Of a stretch of 56,474 nucleotides of DNA, positions 11,401-19,688 are shown in pieces. Source of the DNA: Chromatiales bacterium. GTDB lineage: Bacteria; Pseudomonadota; Gammaproteobacteria; Chromatiales; Chromatiaceae. The stretch spans positions 1 to 56,474 of the forward strand of contig JANQRK010000062.1 in the NCBI GenBank assembly GCA_028284585.1, written 5' to 3'. Below the pieces are notes generated by a model, which saw only the letters and a list, made by a program, of their open reading frames with translations, did not search any database and was not told the DNA's origin. The position numbers were made by a program, and so were the translations under genes. The first letter of the stretch is position 1. Each line of letters opens with the position of its first letter.

Positions 11401-11881
11401 TGGTGTGCAGGTTATGAAGGGTTACCTGAACGATCCCGGGCGCACTGCCGACAGCATCGTCGAACTCGATGGCCAACGTTGGTACAAGACCGGCGACAAA
11501 GGCCATGTCGATGCCGATGGCTTCCTTAGCATCGTCGATCGCTACTCGCGCTTCGCCAAGATCGGCGGCGAGATGATCAGCCTGTCGGTGGTCGAGCAGC
11601 AGGCGCGCAGCGCGATCGCGGATGATGCGGCGGACCTGCTCGCGGTCAGCCTTCCCGACGCCAAAAAGGGCGAGCGGATCATCGTCCTGACCACAGCGCA
11701 GAGCACCACGCAATCCGTGCGCGACGCCCTGCTCGCCCAGGACTGTAACCCGCTAACGATTCCGGCACAGGTGATCCAGGTCGAATCCGTGCCCACGCTG
11801 GGCAGTGGTAAGGCGGACTTCGGGGCGGCCAAGCAGCTGGCGACGCAACACCTCGAGGAGCGGGTGGTTGGCGAGGGATAG
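8408..11881 (+). CDS. aas: Fused lysophospholipid transporter / acyltransferase / acyl-ACP synthetase
   Basis: A 1157-residue three-domain protein. Residues about 1-410 form an MFS-type transporter like LplT, which flips lysophospholipids inward. Residues about 430-620 are a PlsC-type acyltransferase with NHISWLD (HxxxxD) at about 452 and FPEGAISRNG at about 521. Residues about 650-1150 are an AMP-forming acyl-ACP ligase with SSGSEGEPKG near 795, YGTTE near 934 and YKTGDKGHVD. Together these re-acylate lysophosphatidylethanolamine. In E. coli, LplT and Aas are separate adjacent proteins; the fused form is common in other bacteria. The start at 8408 has an AGGGA site and begins with the first transmembrane helix; the frame is open further upstream but overlaps the rhombosortase gene. 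It lies 17 bp after that gene. Confidence 0.93.
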   Translation: MNSLFRTTGFLAFVTVIFLNAFVDLGHKIVIQNTLFKVYDGEVQVMLTAVVNALILIPFVLMFTPSGYLADKFAKNRVIRLSAWVAVGLTLVITLSYYQGWFWVAFAMTFLLAVQSAILSPAKYGYIRELVGTGQLASANGIVQATTTTAILGGIFAFSVLFENNLAGASYESASELLPQTATVGWLLVLGSLLEVAFTYRLPTLRQTDKRAQFDWSAYVSARSLNKGLRAALERPVIRLSVIGLSLFWAISQVVLAVFPAFAKDSLAIDNTIVIQGLLACSGVGIILGSLIASRLSRAYIETGLIPVAALGIGFALLLVPGLDSTSAHALNFVLLGVLGGIFIVPLNALIQFHAGERQLGKVLAANNLVQNLVMLGFLVLTVVAAVTALPANAMLGALAVVAFAGALYTLYRLPQSLVRLLVSRLMATRYRLNVQGLQNLPSEGGVLLLGNHISWLDWAMVQMASPRPVRFVMARSIYERWYLRHFLDFFGVIPIASGNSRTALAAVQDALNNGEVVCLFPEGAISRNGQLGEFRKGFEKAADGADAIILPFYLRGLWGSRFSRAGDNLKLNRRGGLTRDVVVAFGKPLPIAATAPDVKSAVSELSVTAWQAHVATLPSLPQAWLATAKRLGSKIAAIDTIGKPLSHYRFATAVLRLSRVIRRQSRERNVGILLPASSGGAIANMAALSAGKTVVNLNFTASQAAVTSALDKAQIRSIYTSRRFMDRLQKKGVNLSHLSDRAEVHYLEDIVKATGRVGSLLTLAAVVALPVWALRALFMARRSRDDIAAILFSSGSEGEPKGVELTHGNFMANLTQVSDVLDTQADDRVMATLPLFHAFGLTVTTFMPLVEGIPMICHPDPTDVLNIAKATAKHQATILCGTSSFLRLYTRNRRVHPLMLDSLRIVVAGAERLSPEVRDAFQLRFGKAIYEGYGTTETTPVASVNLPDRLETSGWLVQLGGKIGTVGMPLPGTSFRIVDPQSLETLAVGEDGLILIGGVQVMKGYLNDPGRTADSIVELDGQRWYKTGDKGHVDADGFLSIVDRYSRFAKIGGEMISLSVVEQQARSAIADDAADLLAVSLPDAKKGERIIVLTTAQSTTQSVRDALLAQDCNPLTIPAQVIQVESVPTLGSGKADFGAAKQLATQHLEERVVGEG

Positions 11882-12133
11882 CGCTGCCGCCATGTTCCAG
11901 TCCGATGCCACCGCGGCTGTGCGTCGCGCCAGCTGCGATGCGGGTGACAAAATTGGGCGAAGTGGGTCGGAGTAACGTCAGGGTCTAGCTTTAAGAGTCT
12001 GGCGTTGATCTGACACCCGTCGTTAGACCATATTTTCCGCTTCGCGACCTAAGCTGTCGTATCCCCGTTACGCAGATGGAAGACGTGGACCGCGGTCATT
12101 GGACGTTCTCTGGGCGGCGCCTGGCGAGAGACT

Positions 12134-13378
12134 TCAATAGACATCTAGCTCGCACGGGGTATTCTCAAGCTTCGATAATCTCTCCCGCAAGCTTGCCTTC
12201 ATCGATTGTAGAATTGGCTCCGGCAATTCGCCTTCGACAGTCACCTTTACGGAATAGCGCTCTTCAACAAACCGCACGCGAACTTCATTGACATATATCC
12301 AGAAGACATTGTGCTCATCCTCATCCTCGACCAAGTCGCTGCTTCCAAACGGGAACCTGTATAGATCCGCAATCGACGAAACATCGGGTTCGCATCCCAG
12401 CTCGTCAATCAGCCGCGTCATTTGTTGTTCATAGTCATCCAGCCAGTTAACTGATTGGTGCCACAGCGCCTGTCTCATTTCCCATAGATGATTGTTCCCC
12501 CGATCTTGTCGAAATACCTCCCATCTGGGCCAGTTCCTTTTTGTGCGCCTCGTCCATTGCCAGGTTTTAAGATCAATCTCCCATTCGTCAATATTCTCTC
12601 TGAGCGATTGCTGCTCAACGAGATCAACCATCCCACCTGTAACGATGATGCTACCGCCGTGATCAGCTAGACGCGACCCATGCTTGTGAATCCATCCCGG
12701 TGAATCTCCTCTGTTCTCGACGCGTTCTATCCGATAACTCCGAGTGTCCAACAGGTAAATTTGAGTCCGACCAATTCGTCTGTCATCTGGATAACCCAGG
12801 CTCCCGACAATGACGATCTGGCTATCAACCAGCGTAGACGTATGGAAATCTGTGGGTAAAAAATCCGATCGGGGATAACAATAGAATTCGAGCTGGCCGT
12901 CAGGATGCTCAACCACCACATCATTGTAGATGCAGAAATCAGGATCATAATAATCCTCGTGCTCACCGCCAATGTATAAAAGACGGCCGTCGGGCAACGA
13001 CGTACATGATTGGCCGTATCGGTCGAAGCAAAAGGTTGGCCCCGCTTGAAACGGTGACGGGCCATTCATCCTTTCCGTTGCGCCGTAGCCGGAAAGCTTT
13101 GATCGAAACAGCCACTCCCAAACCGCCGACTCGAATTTGGTCGGATTGGTGTCGCCAAATCGAGGTGAACGCCATTCGAGAAACGAAGACGGGGTTACAC
13201 CGAAATCCACGGGATCAGTTTCTTCTTCCAATGAATCGCACCTCTGCTGCAACGAGCATATCAACTCGGTGTTGGGATGGCTGCTCTTGGCCGGTTGCCG
13301 CCGTAACTTACCCCACTGAAGATCTCGAATAGAACCGCCACCTCTCTCCTGATTACGGCCTTTCGGCCCGCCTCGCAC
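12134..13378 (-). CDS. Kelch-like beta-propeller protein, function unknown
   Basis: A protein of up to 414 residues without signal peptide. From about residue 55 the sequence is compact and protein-like. Repeated blade-like segments suggest a kelch-type propeller: SLPDGRLLYIGGEHEDYYD, then STLVDSQIVIVGSLGYPDD, then GSIIVTGGMVD. The last 110 residues are charged and helical (LWEMRQALWHQSVNW), ending in a beta-strand plus helix unit (RYSVKVTVEGELPEPI). The listed start is GTG at 13378 and is unsure; the first 30 residues are Gly/Arg-rich and may not be translated. I have no function to offer. It is isolated, convergent with aas and about 190 bp from the transglutaminase gene. Confidence 0.6.
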   Translation of the reverse strand: MRGGPKGRNQERGGGSIRDLQWGKLRRQPAKSSHPNTELICSLQQRCDSLEEETDPVDFGVTPSSFLEWRSPRFGDTNPTKFESAVWEWLFRSKLSGYGATERMNGPSPFQAGPTFCFDRYGQSCTSLPDGRLLYIGGEHEDYYDPDFCIYNDVVVEHPDGQLEFYCYPRSDFLPTDFHTSTLVDSQIVIVGSLGYPDDRRIGRTQIYLLDTRSYRIERVENRGDSPGWIHKHGSRLADHGGSIIVTGGMVDLVEQQSLRENIDEWEIDLKTWQWTRRTKRNWPRWEVFRQDRGNNHLWEMRQALWHQSVNWLDDYEQQMTRLIDELGCEPDVSSIADLYRFPFGSSDLVEDEDEHNVFWIYVNEVRVRFVEERYSVKVTVEGELPEPILQSMKASLRERLSKLENTPCELDVY

Positions 13379-13416
13379 TAGCCAGCGCAGAACCGACCGC
13401 CCCTCAAGCGGTGCCG

Positions 13417-13452
13417 TCGCACGTCAGTCGGGCGCGTGCGAGTGTTTTTTTT
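13417..13452 (+). terminator. Possible Rho-independent terminator
   Basis: A 7-bp perfect stem (TCGCACG / CGTGCGA) with an 11-base loop, then GTG and a run of eight T. It has the shape of a plus-strand terminator, but the nearest upstream plus-strand gene ends about 1.5 kb away. It may instead be a relic or shield the two minus-strand genes from antisense transcription. Confidence 0.35.
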
Positions 13453-13569
13453 CTGCGGGATATGTCTATACCCCGGGCGGACTGTGGTGGGGTGTGGGTG
13501 CGGGAGATTGCCGGCTTAGATCATCGCTATCCATGGTCGACAGATCCGGGTGGACCGTTACGCATCGCG

Positions 13570-14670
13570 TTAGGCGGTGATCTCGCTGGATTGGATTCGA
13601 TATCCGAAACCGGCCGGATCGAGTGAATCCAGGCGGCGCCCGTCCACCTCCGCTTGAGGGTACATGAGAAAACCTATCTGAGGTCCATCGCTGTTGGGCA
13701 GATGGATGTCGTGCGCGACATTGTAGGCAAGCCAGTTGGTCTCCCAACCGCCGAACAGAAGACTTCGCGCCTTGCTGACGGGTAGCGAATCGAGGGCCAA
13801 ATTGCCGGGCGGTTCTTCGACCGCGACTTTGAGCACGTCCGCCGGGTCGATTGCCACCCAACCGAAATCATCGAGGAAGACCTCGGCACGGCAATGCTGG
13901 GCCTTGCTTATATCCCCGCCCTTACCCAATGAGCGGAAACCCATGCGCGACTCGGTAACGCGCACGCCGTAGATATCGCGCGCAGGTAGCCCGATCGAGC
14001 GGGCCAGCCCGACGTACAGGGCGTTCAGGTCCGCGCATTTGCCACTGAGATTGCCCGTCTTGAGCATGAATCGTATATCGCCGATCCCGCATCCCCGGAC
14101 CTTCGGATCGCGGAAAGTGTTGTCCACCACCCAATCGTAAAGCGCCTTGGCCTTTGCAAGATCGCCGTGCGCTCCCTGGGTGATGCGTTCAGCCGTCTCG
14201 CGCACAATCCCATCGGTAGGCAGCAGATGTGTGGCCTTTGTGTACAGCGCGCGCGCGCTCCCACTGAGCGCGGCAGCTTTGCCGGGATTTTCGAAATCGA
14301 TCAGTCGATCATGAGTCGCAAAACGGCATGTCACCTGAATCCGTGCTGGTACGCCGGCGGGCCACTCCGCATATAGCATGCGTGCGCCGTAAATATCATC
14401 CTTGACTACATAGGCATCGCTCGCATTGCCCTGCCAGATTTCACCCATGGGCTTGATCCAGGCTGCCTGGTGCAAGGAAGGCAGGGGGAGCCAGGCTTTG
14501 ATTGCGTCGGCTGCCGGCGGGATGCCGGTGTTGAGTGAGACCTCAAAGGTGCGCCAACCGGCCTCAGGCAGCATTACAGGCGCCGCCTCTGCCTTTGCAG
14601 TAGCAATCTGGGGTAACACACCGGTAGCGGTCAATGCCGCACTGGCGCGCAAAAAATCACGTCTGTCCAC
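13570..14670 (-). CDS. Tat-exported transglutaminase-like protein
   Basis: A 366-residue protein read from a GTG at 14670 preceded by GGAG at 5-base spacing; the N-terminus is then MDRRDFLRASAALTATG, a twin-arginine signal (RRDFLR) followed by a hydrophobic stretch. This start is preferred over an upstream in-frame opening to 14811 that would bury the signal. The core is a transglutaminase-like cysteine protease fold with a visible triad: Cys in GKCADLN, His in AQHCRAEVF and Asp in AIDPADV. Family relatives act as periplasmic peptidases or amide-crosslinking enzymes; the substrate here is unknown. It is divergent from the RND adaptor gene, with a 590-bp gap between them. Confidence 0.85.
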   Translation of the reverse strand: MDRRDFLRASAALTATGVLPQIATAKAEAAPVMLPEAGWRTFEVSLNTGIPPAADAIKAWLPLPSLHQAAWIKPMGEIWQGNASDAYVVKDDIYGARMLYAEWPAGVPARIQVTCRFATHDRLIDFENPGKAAALSGSARALYTKATHLLPTDGIVRETAERITQGAHGDLAKAKALYDWVVDNTFRDPKVRGCGIGDIRFMLKTGNLSGKCADLNALYVGLARSIGLPARDIYGVRVTESRMGFRSLGKGGDISKAQHCRAEVFLDDFGWVAIDPADVLKVAVEEPPGNLALDSLPVSKARSLLFGGWETNWLAYNVAHDIHLPNSDGPQIGFLMYPQAEVDGRRLDSLDPAGFGYRIQSSEITA

Positions 14671-15260
14671 AATGACTCCAATCTCAAGGTTGCGATGCGT
14701 CGCCGGAGCGTTGGGCGCGACTTCTGCATGGTCCGGACTTGCCCGGCAAGTTCCGTGGCGTGCACGCAGAAACCACTCGTAACGCCGACAATCCAGTCGA
14801 CGGATGCCCACTTTAGCGCTTTCGGCAATGCAGGCAAGCGCTCTTCCCTTTGCTTTGCCAATGGTCTGGGCTTAGTGCGCAAACTCCGTTCGGCGTAACC
14901 ATTACAAAGAGCGATGTGAAGTTCTGAATACGTCGATAGAATCGTCAACAACCTTCCGTTGCGTCTCTCAAACTCCGCATGAAATGGAGAGAAATCGCAC
15001 CGGGCAAGAGTCTTAGCCGAACCTCTGAAATCATCTGACAGTGGTTGTCGGATCAGATCTCACCTTCCAAACCTAGCGCTGTCGGAGCCACTCTGCATCC
15101 ATGCCGAGTCGGCCAGCTGACACAACACGAGCAGAGTTGGTCGTTTAATTCTAACTTGGCTTGGATTAGGCTGGCTGCGTCGGTGCTTGTTGCACTGCGC
15201 ACTCATTTGCTTGGTAAGCCTATGGTTTATGTTCGTTTGCCGCCTTATCCGGAGAAAGCC
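14671..15260. other. 590-bp intergenic region between divergent genes
   Basis: No convincing gene. It must carry promoters for the transglutaminase-like gene and the RND operon. An imperfect inverted repeat (ATCTGA at 15033, TCAGAT at 15053, with an inner GACA/TGTC) could be an operator for the pump, but no dedicated regulator gene is adjacent. Several short open frames here show no protein character. Confidence 0.4.
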
Positions 15261-16481
15261 GTGCTTCTGCATTCGATCCGTAGCCTATCCATCGCCTTGC
15301 TGATGGCGTTTACTGTCCTCGGCTGCGGACGCGACGGCCAAGGCGAAAATCGAGCGGTGGCGCAGGCGCCGCCCGCGGTATCCGTTTCGACGCCGGTCCG
15401 ACGAGAGATCGTCGAATGGGACGAATACACCGCGCGGATGCGCGCGGTCGAAGAGGTCGAGGTCCGCGCCCAGGTGAGCGGACAACTCGAGTCCGTCGAG
15501 TTTACCGATGGGGCCGTCGTCGACGAAGGCGACTTACTGTTCGTCATCGATCGCAGACCCTTCGTGGCGGAACTTCGGGAGCGCGAAGCGCAGCTCAAGC
15601 AGGCCGAGGCCGCGGCGGTGAACGCCCGCACCCAGTTTCAACGGGGCAGCCGGCTGCGCAAGAGCAGGAGTATCTCTGAAGAGGAGTACATCTTGCGGCA
15701 AACGGCGTCGCAGGCCTCAGAGGCCGATGTCCAGCGCGCTCAGGCGGCGGTAGAGGCGGCAAAACTCGATCTGCAGTTTACCGAGGTGCGCGCGCCGATT
15801 GGGGGCCGTATCAGCCGCCCGTTCGTCACTAAGGGTAACTATGTAAATGGTGGGAGCGGCAGTGCCGACCTGCTGACGCGCATTGTATCGCTGGACCCGA
15901 TACACGCCTATTTCGAGGCCAGCGAGCGCGCCTTCTTGAAGTATATGCGGCTGTCGCGCTCCGGCGAGCGACCCAGCTCGCGGTCGGTACGCAACCCGGT
16001 GTACCTGCGCCTCGCCGACGAACAGGGTTATCTGCACCGTGGGTACATGGACTTCGTCGACAACGTCCTCGACCCGAACACCGGGACCATGACCGGGCGC
16101 GCATTGCTCGCCAATCCCGATGGACTGCTCACCCCCGGGCTGTTCGCGCGGGCCCGGCTGCCGGGCAGCGGCGTGCGCGAGGCCCTTTTGGTGCCTGATG
16201 CGGCCATCGGCAGCGATCAGACCGAAAAGTATGTGGTGGTGATCGACGCCGACAATAAGGCGAGCTTCCGTACCATCGAGATCGGTCCCATCGTGCATGG
16301 GTTGCGGGTGGTGCGTGAGGGCCTGTCCGGAAACGAGCGCATCGTGATCAGCGGACTGCAACGCGTGATACCCGGACAGGCAGTGACCCCCACGGCCGGG
16401 GACATCGACGTCAAACCCGAGCCCTTGACCCCGGCCGATGCACAGCCCGTCGAAGTGGCGGCGACTGAAGGCGTCGATTGA
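15261..16481 (+). CDS. RND efflux periplasmic adaptor lipoprotein (membrane fusion protein)
   Basis: A 406-residue HlyD/AcrA-type adaptor. The GTG at 15261 has GGAGAAAG about 6 bases upstream and gives MLLHSIRSLSIALLMAFTV, then a lipobox LGC, so the mature protein is a lipid-anchored periplasmic subunit. The frame is open upstream to 15045 but without a signal. Domain order is typical: a lipoyl half (EVRAQVSGQLESVEF), a coiled-coil hairpin rich in Ala/Gln/Glu (about 100-170), the second lipoyl half (TEVRAPIGGRISRPFV), a beta-barrel, and a membrane-proximal domain containing GLQRVIPGQAV. It is the first gene of the efflux operon, 15 bp before the pump gene. No outer-membrane TolC-type gene is nearby, so a shared TolC is presumably used. 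Confidence 0.92.
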   Translation: MLLHSIRSLSIALLMAFTVLGCGRDGQGENRAVAQAPPAVSVSTPVRREIVEWDEYTARMRAVEEVEVRAQVSGQLESVEFTDGAVVDEGDLLFVIDRRPFVAELREREAQLKQAEAAAVNARTQFQRGSRLRKSRSISEEEYILRQTASQASEADVQRAQAAVEAAKLDLQFTEVRAPIGGRISRPFVTKGNYVNGGSGSADLLTRIVSLDPIHAYFEASERAFLKYMRLSRSGERPSSRSVRNPVYLRLADEQGYLHRGYMDFVDNVLDPNTGTMTGRALLANPDGLLTPGLFARARLPGSGVREALLVPDAAIGSDQTEKYVVVIDADNKASFRTIEIGPIVHGLRVVREGLSGNERIVISGLQRVIPGQAVTPTAGDIDVKPEPLTPADAQPVEVAATEGVD

Positions 16482-16496
16482 CCCGAGGTCAGGGAA

Positions 16497-19400
16497 ATGC
16501 GCTTTTCACACTTCTTCATTGACCGGCCCATCTTCGCCTCAGTGCTGTCGGTGGCGATTATCGTCATTGGCTCGGTGGCCTTTTTCGCCTTGCCCATCGC
16601 CCAGTACCCCGAGGTAACGCCACCGACCGTGGTGGTCGAGGCCAACTACCCGGGTGCCAGTGCCGATGTCGTCGGCCGCACCGTCGCGACGCCCATCGAA
16701 GAGGAGCTGAACGGCGTCGAAGGCATGCTGTACATGAGTTCGCAGTCGACCAGCGACGGGCGCATGCAACTCACCGTGACCTTCGGTATCGGGACCAACA
16801 TCGACGATGCCCAGGTATTGGTGCAGAACCGGGTGTCGATCGCCGAGCCGCGTCTACCCGAGGCTGTGCGCCGATTGGGCGTGACCACCAAGAAGTCATC
16901 GCCGGATCTGATGATGGTGATCCATCTGGTGTCGCCGGACGGGCGGTTCGATCAGACCTACATCAGCAACTATGCGACGCTGAATGTCCGCGACGAACTG
17001 GCGCGACTCGATGGGGTCGGCGATGCTCAGGTGTTCGGCGGCCGCGACTACAGTATGCGCGTCTGGCTCGATCCGCACCGCACCGCCGCCTTTGGCTTAG
17101 CGGCCGATGATGTCGTGCGCGCCTTGCGCGAGCACAATGTCCAGGTCGCCGCCGGCATCGTGGGCCAACCGCCGGTGCCGGCGAAGGGAGCCTTTCAACT
17201 GACCGTCAATGCACTGGGTCGGCTGAAGTCTGCCGAGGAGTTCCAGGAAATCGTCGTAAAGACCACCGATGCGGGCCGGGTGGTGCGCTTGCGTGATATC
17301 GCGCGGGTCGAACTCGGGGCGCGCAGTTACGGGGTCAACGGCTATCTGGATGGCAAACCGGCGCTGCCCATCCTGATTTTTCAGCGCCCGGGCTCGAACG
17401 CGCTCGACACCGATGCGGCCATCCAACAAAAGCTCGCGGAGCTTTCCCAGCGCTTTCCCCCGGGGCTGGAACACCGCGTCATCTACAACCCAACGGAATT
17501 CGTCCGTGCGTCCCTGGAGGCGCTGCGGATCACGATACTCGAGGCCATCGCGCTGGTGGTGTTCGTCGTCATCCTGTTCTTGCAGAAATGGCGTATCGCA
17601 CTGATCCCGCTGCTCGCGATCCCGGTGTCCTTGGTCGGCACCTTCGCCGTGATGTCGATGTTCGGGTTTTCGTTGAACAACCTGTCGCTGTTCGGCCTGG
17701 TCCTGGCGATCGGGATCGTGGTCGACGATGCCATCGTCGTGGTCGAGAACGTCGAACGTAACCTGGCCGCCGGGCTGACACCGCGCGATGCTGCACGCAG
17801 GGCGATGGACGAGGTCGGCGGCGCCTTGATCGCCATCTCGCTGGTGCTGGTCGCGGTGTTCGTGCCGGTGGCCTTCATCAGCGGCCTGTCCGGGCAGTTT
17901 TACCAGCAGTTCGCACTCACCATCGCCGTTGCGACGGTGATCTCTGCGTTCAACTCGCTCACCCTCAGCCCGGCACTGAGCGCCCTGCTGCTCAAAGGGC
18001 ACGACAAGCCGCGCAGCGGCTGGCTGCACAAGCTGTTCGACAGCACCGTCGGGCAGTTTTTTCGGGGATTTAACTGGGTGTTCGATGGTTTGAGTCGGCG
18101 TTATGGGCGCCTGGTGTGTGGCATCGTACGCCGCGGCGGCATCGTCATGCTGTGCTATCTCGGGCTGGTCGCCGTTACCGGGTACAGTTTTCAGCAACTG
18201 CCGACCGGGCTCATCCCGGATCAGGACCAGGGCTACCTGATCGTCGACGTGCAGCTCCCGGACGGCGCGTCGATTGAGCGCACCGACGCGGTGGTGCGCC
18301 GGGTCATGACCGAGGTCCTGGATACCCCGGGGTTTGTCCATGCCGTGGGGTTCTCCGGGTTCTCCGGCGCGACCTTCAGCAACAACAGCAAATCCGGTGC
18401 CGTGTTTGCCGTCTTGGCACCGTTCGAAGAGCGCAGCGACTTGAGTGCCTTCGCGGCTGCCGGCGGCTTGCAGCAGCGACTGGGTGCCATCCAGGAAGGC
18501 CGGATACTGGTGATCCCACCGCCGCCGGTGCGCGGATTGGGCACCGCGGGTGGCGTCAAGCTCATGGTCCAGGACCGTTCGGACCTGGGTTATCGGGCAT
18601 TGGAGACCGAATCACGAGAGATGCTCGGTGCGGTGATGGCCCACCCTGATCTGGCCTTTGGTTATACGACCTTCGGGGCCAGCACACCGCAATTGTTCGC
18701 CGATGTCGATCGGGTTCGGGCGAAGATGCTCGAGGTACCGCTGGATGCGGTGTTCGATACCTTGCAGACCTACCTCGGCGGGGCCTATGTCAACGATTTC
18801 AACCTGTTCGGGCGCACCTATCAAGTCTGGGTGCAGGCCGACGGGCAGTTTCGCGATGAGGTCAATGATGTCGCGGAGCTGCGCACCCGCAGTCAGCGCG
18901 ACACCATGGTACCCCTGGGTTCGCTGGCTGAGATCCGCTATATCACAGCCCCGGATCGTGTCGTGCGCTACAACCTGTATCCGGCGGCGGATATCAATGT
19001 ATCCGCGCTGCCAGGCGTCAGCTCAGGTCAGGCGATCGCCGCCGTCGAGCAGATCGCCGACGAGACCCTGCCAGCCGGCATGGGCTTCGCTTGGACCGAT
19101 ATCGCGTTTCAGGAGATCAGCGCGGGTAATACCGCCCCCATTGCGTTTGCCCTGGCGGTGTTGTTCGTCTTCCTGGTGCTGGCCGCGCAGTACGAGAGCC
19201 TGAGCCTGCCGTTTGCCATCATCTTGATCGTGCCCATGGTCTTGCTGTCTGCGTTGATCGGACTGCTGTTCAGGGGCATGGACAACAATCTGATGACCCA
19301 GATCGGGTTGATCGTACTGGTCGGTCTGGCCAGCAAGAATGCCATCCTGATCGTCGAGTTTGCGCGCCAACTCGAACGCCAGGGCCTGGACCGTTTCAGT

Positions 19401-19688
19401 GCCGCGAGCGAGGCGGCGAAACTGCGCCTGCGACCCATCCTGATGACCTCGTTCGCGTTCATCATGGGTGTGGTCCCCTTGGCGATCGCGACCGGGGCCG
19501 GTGCGGAGATGCGCCAGGCGATCGGCACCACGGTGTTCAGCGGCATGTTGGGCGTGACCCTGTTCGGACTGTTCCTCACCCCGGTGTTCTACACCGTAAT
19601 CCGGCGCTTCGCCGCGCGCAAAGCGGCCGGCCCGGACCTGGATCAAGTGGACGCTGAGCGATCGCCAGCAGCCGGAGAGGCACAATGA
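16497..19688 (+). CDS. RND multidrug efflux pump, HAE1 family
   Basis: A 1063-residue inner-membrane transporter of AcrB/MexF type, with the usual length and twelve transmembrane helices in two halves separated by large periplasmic loops. The proton-relay aspartate pair is intact (GIVVDDAIVVVEN, Asp at about 408-409), as is the lysine of helix 10 (LASKNAILIVEF). The N-terminus MRFSHFFIDRPIFASVLS and the FGFSLNNLSLFGLVLAIG segment are standard for HAE1 proteins. It drives drug or solvent export by proton antiport together with the preceding adaptor. It ends four bases inside the next gene (overlap at 19685), which implies translational coupling to the flavoprotein. Confidence 0.95.
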   Translation: MRFSHFFIDRPIFASVLSVAIIVIGSVAFFALPIAQYPEVTPPTVVVEANYPGASADVVGRTVATPIEEELNGVEGMLYMSSQSTSDGRMQLTVTFGIGTNIDDAQVLVQNRVSIAEPRLPEAVRRLGVTTKKSSPDLMMVIHLVSPDGRFDQTYISNYATLNVRDELARLDGVGDAQVFGGRDYSMRVWLDPHRTAAFGLAADDVVRALREHNVQVAAGIVGQPPVPAKGAFQLTVNALGRLKSAEEFQEIVVKTTDAGRVVRLRDIARVELGARSYGVNGYLDGKPALPILIFQRPGSNALDTDAAIQQKLAELSQRFPPGLEHRVIYNPTEFVRASLEALRITILEAIALVVFVVILFLQKWRIALIPLLAIPVSLVGTFAVMSMFGFSLNNLSLFGLVLAIGIVVDDAIVVVENVERNLAAGLTPRDAARRAMDEVGGALIAISLVLVAVFVPVAFISGLSGQFYQQFALTIAVATVISAFNSLTLSPALSALLLKGHDKPRSGWLHKLFDSTVGQFFRGFNWVFDGLSRRYGRLVCGIVRRGGIVMLCYLGLVAVTGYSFQQLPTGLIPDQDQGYLIVDVQLPDGASIERTDAVVRRVMTEVLDTPGFVHAVGFSGFSGATFSNNSKSGAVFAVLAPFEERSDLSAFAAAGGLQQRLGAIQEGRILVIPPPPVRGLGTAGGVKLMVQDRSDLGYRALETESREMLGAVMAHPDLAFGYTTFGASTPQLFADVDRVRAKMLEVPLDAVFDTLQTYLGGAYVNDFNLFGRTYQVWVQADGQFRDEVNDVAELRTRSQRDTMVPLGSLAEIRYITAPDRVVRYNLYPAADINVSALPGVSSGQAIAAVEQIADETLPAGMGFAWTDIAFQEISAGNTAPIAFALAVLFVFLVLAAQYESLSLPFAIILIVPMVLLSALIGLLFRGMDNNLMTQIGLIVLVGLASKNAILIVEFARQLERQGLDRFSAASEAAKLRLRPILMTSFAFIMGVVPLAIATGAGAEMRQAIGTTVFSGMLGVTLFGLFLTPVFYTVIRRFAARKAAGPDLDQVDAERSPAAGEAQ

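Noticed and set aside
15033..15058. Imperfect inverted repeat upstream of the RND operon as an operator.
   Set aside because: Only six outer pairs plus a weak inner match, and no adjacent regulator gene; kept as a remark only.
17097..18341. A 414-codon open frame on the minus strand opposite the RND pump gene.
   Set aside because: Lies wholly within a clear pump gene, has an Arg/His/Gln/Asp-rich composition typical of antisense frames in GC-rich DNA, and no motif.
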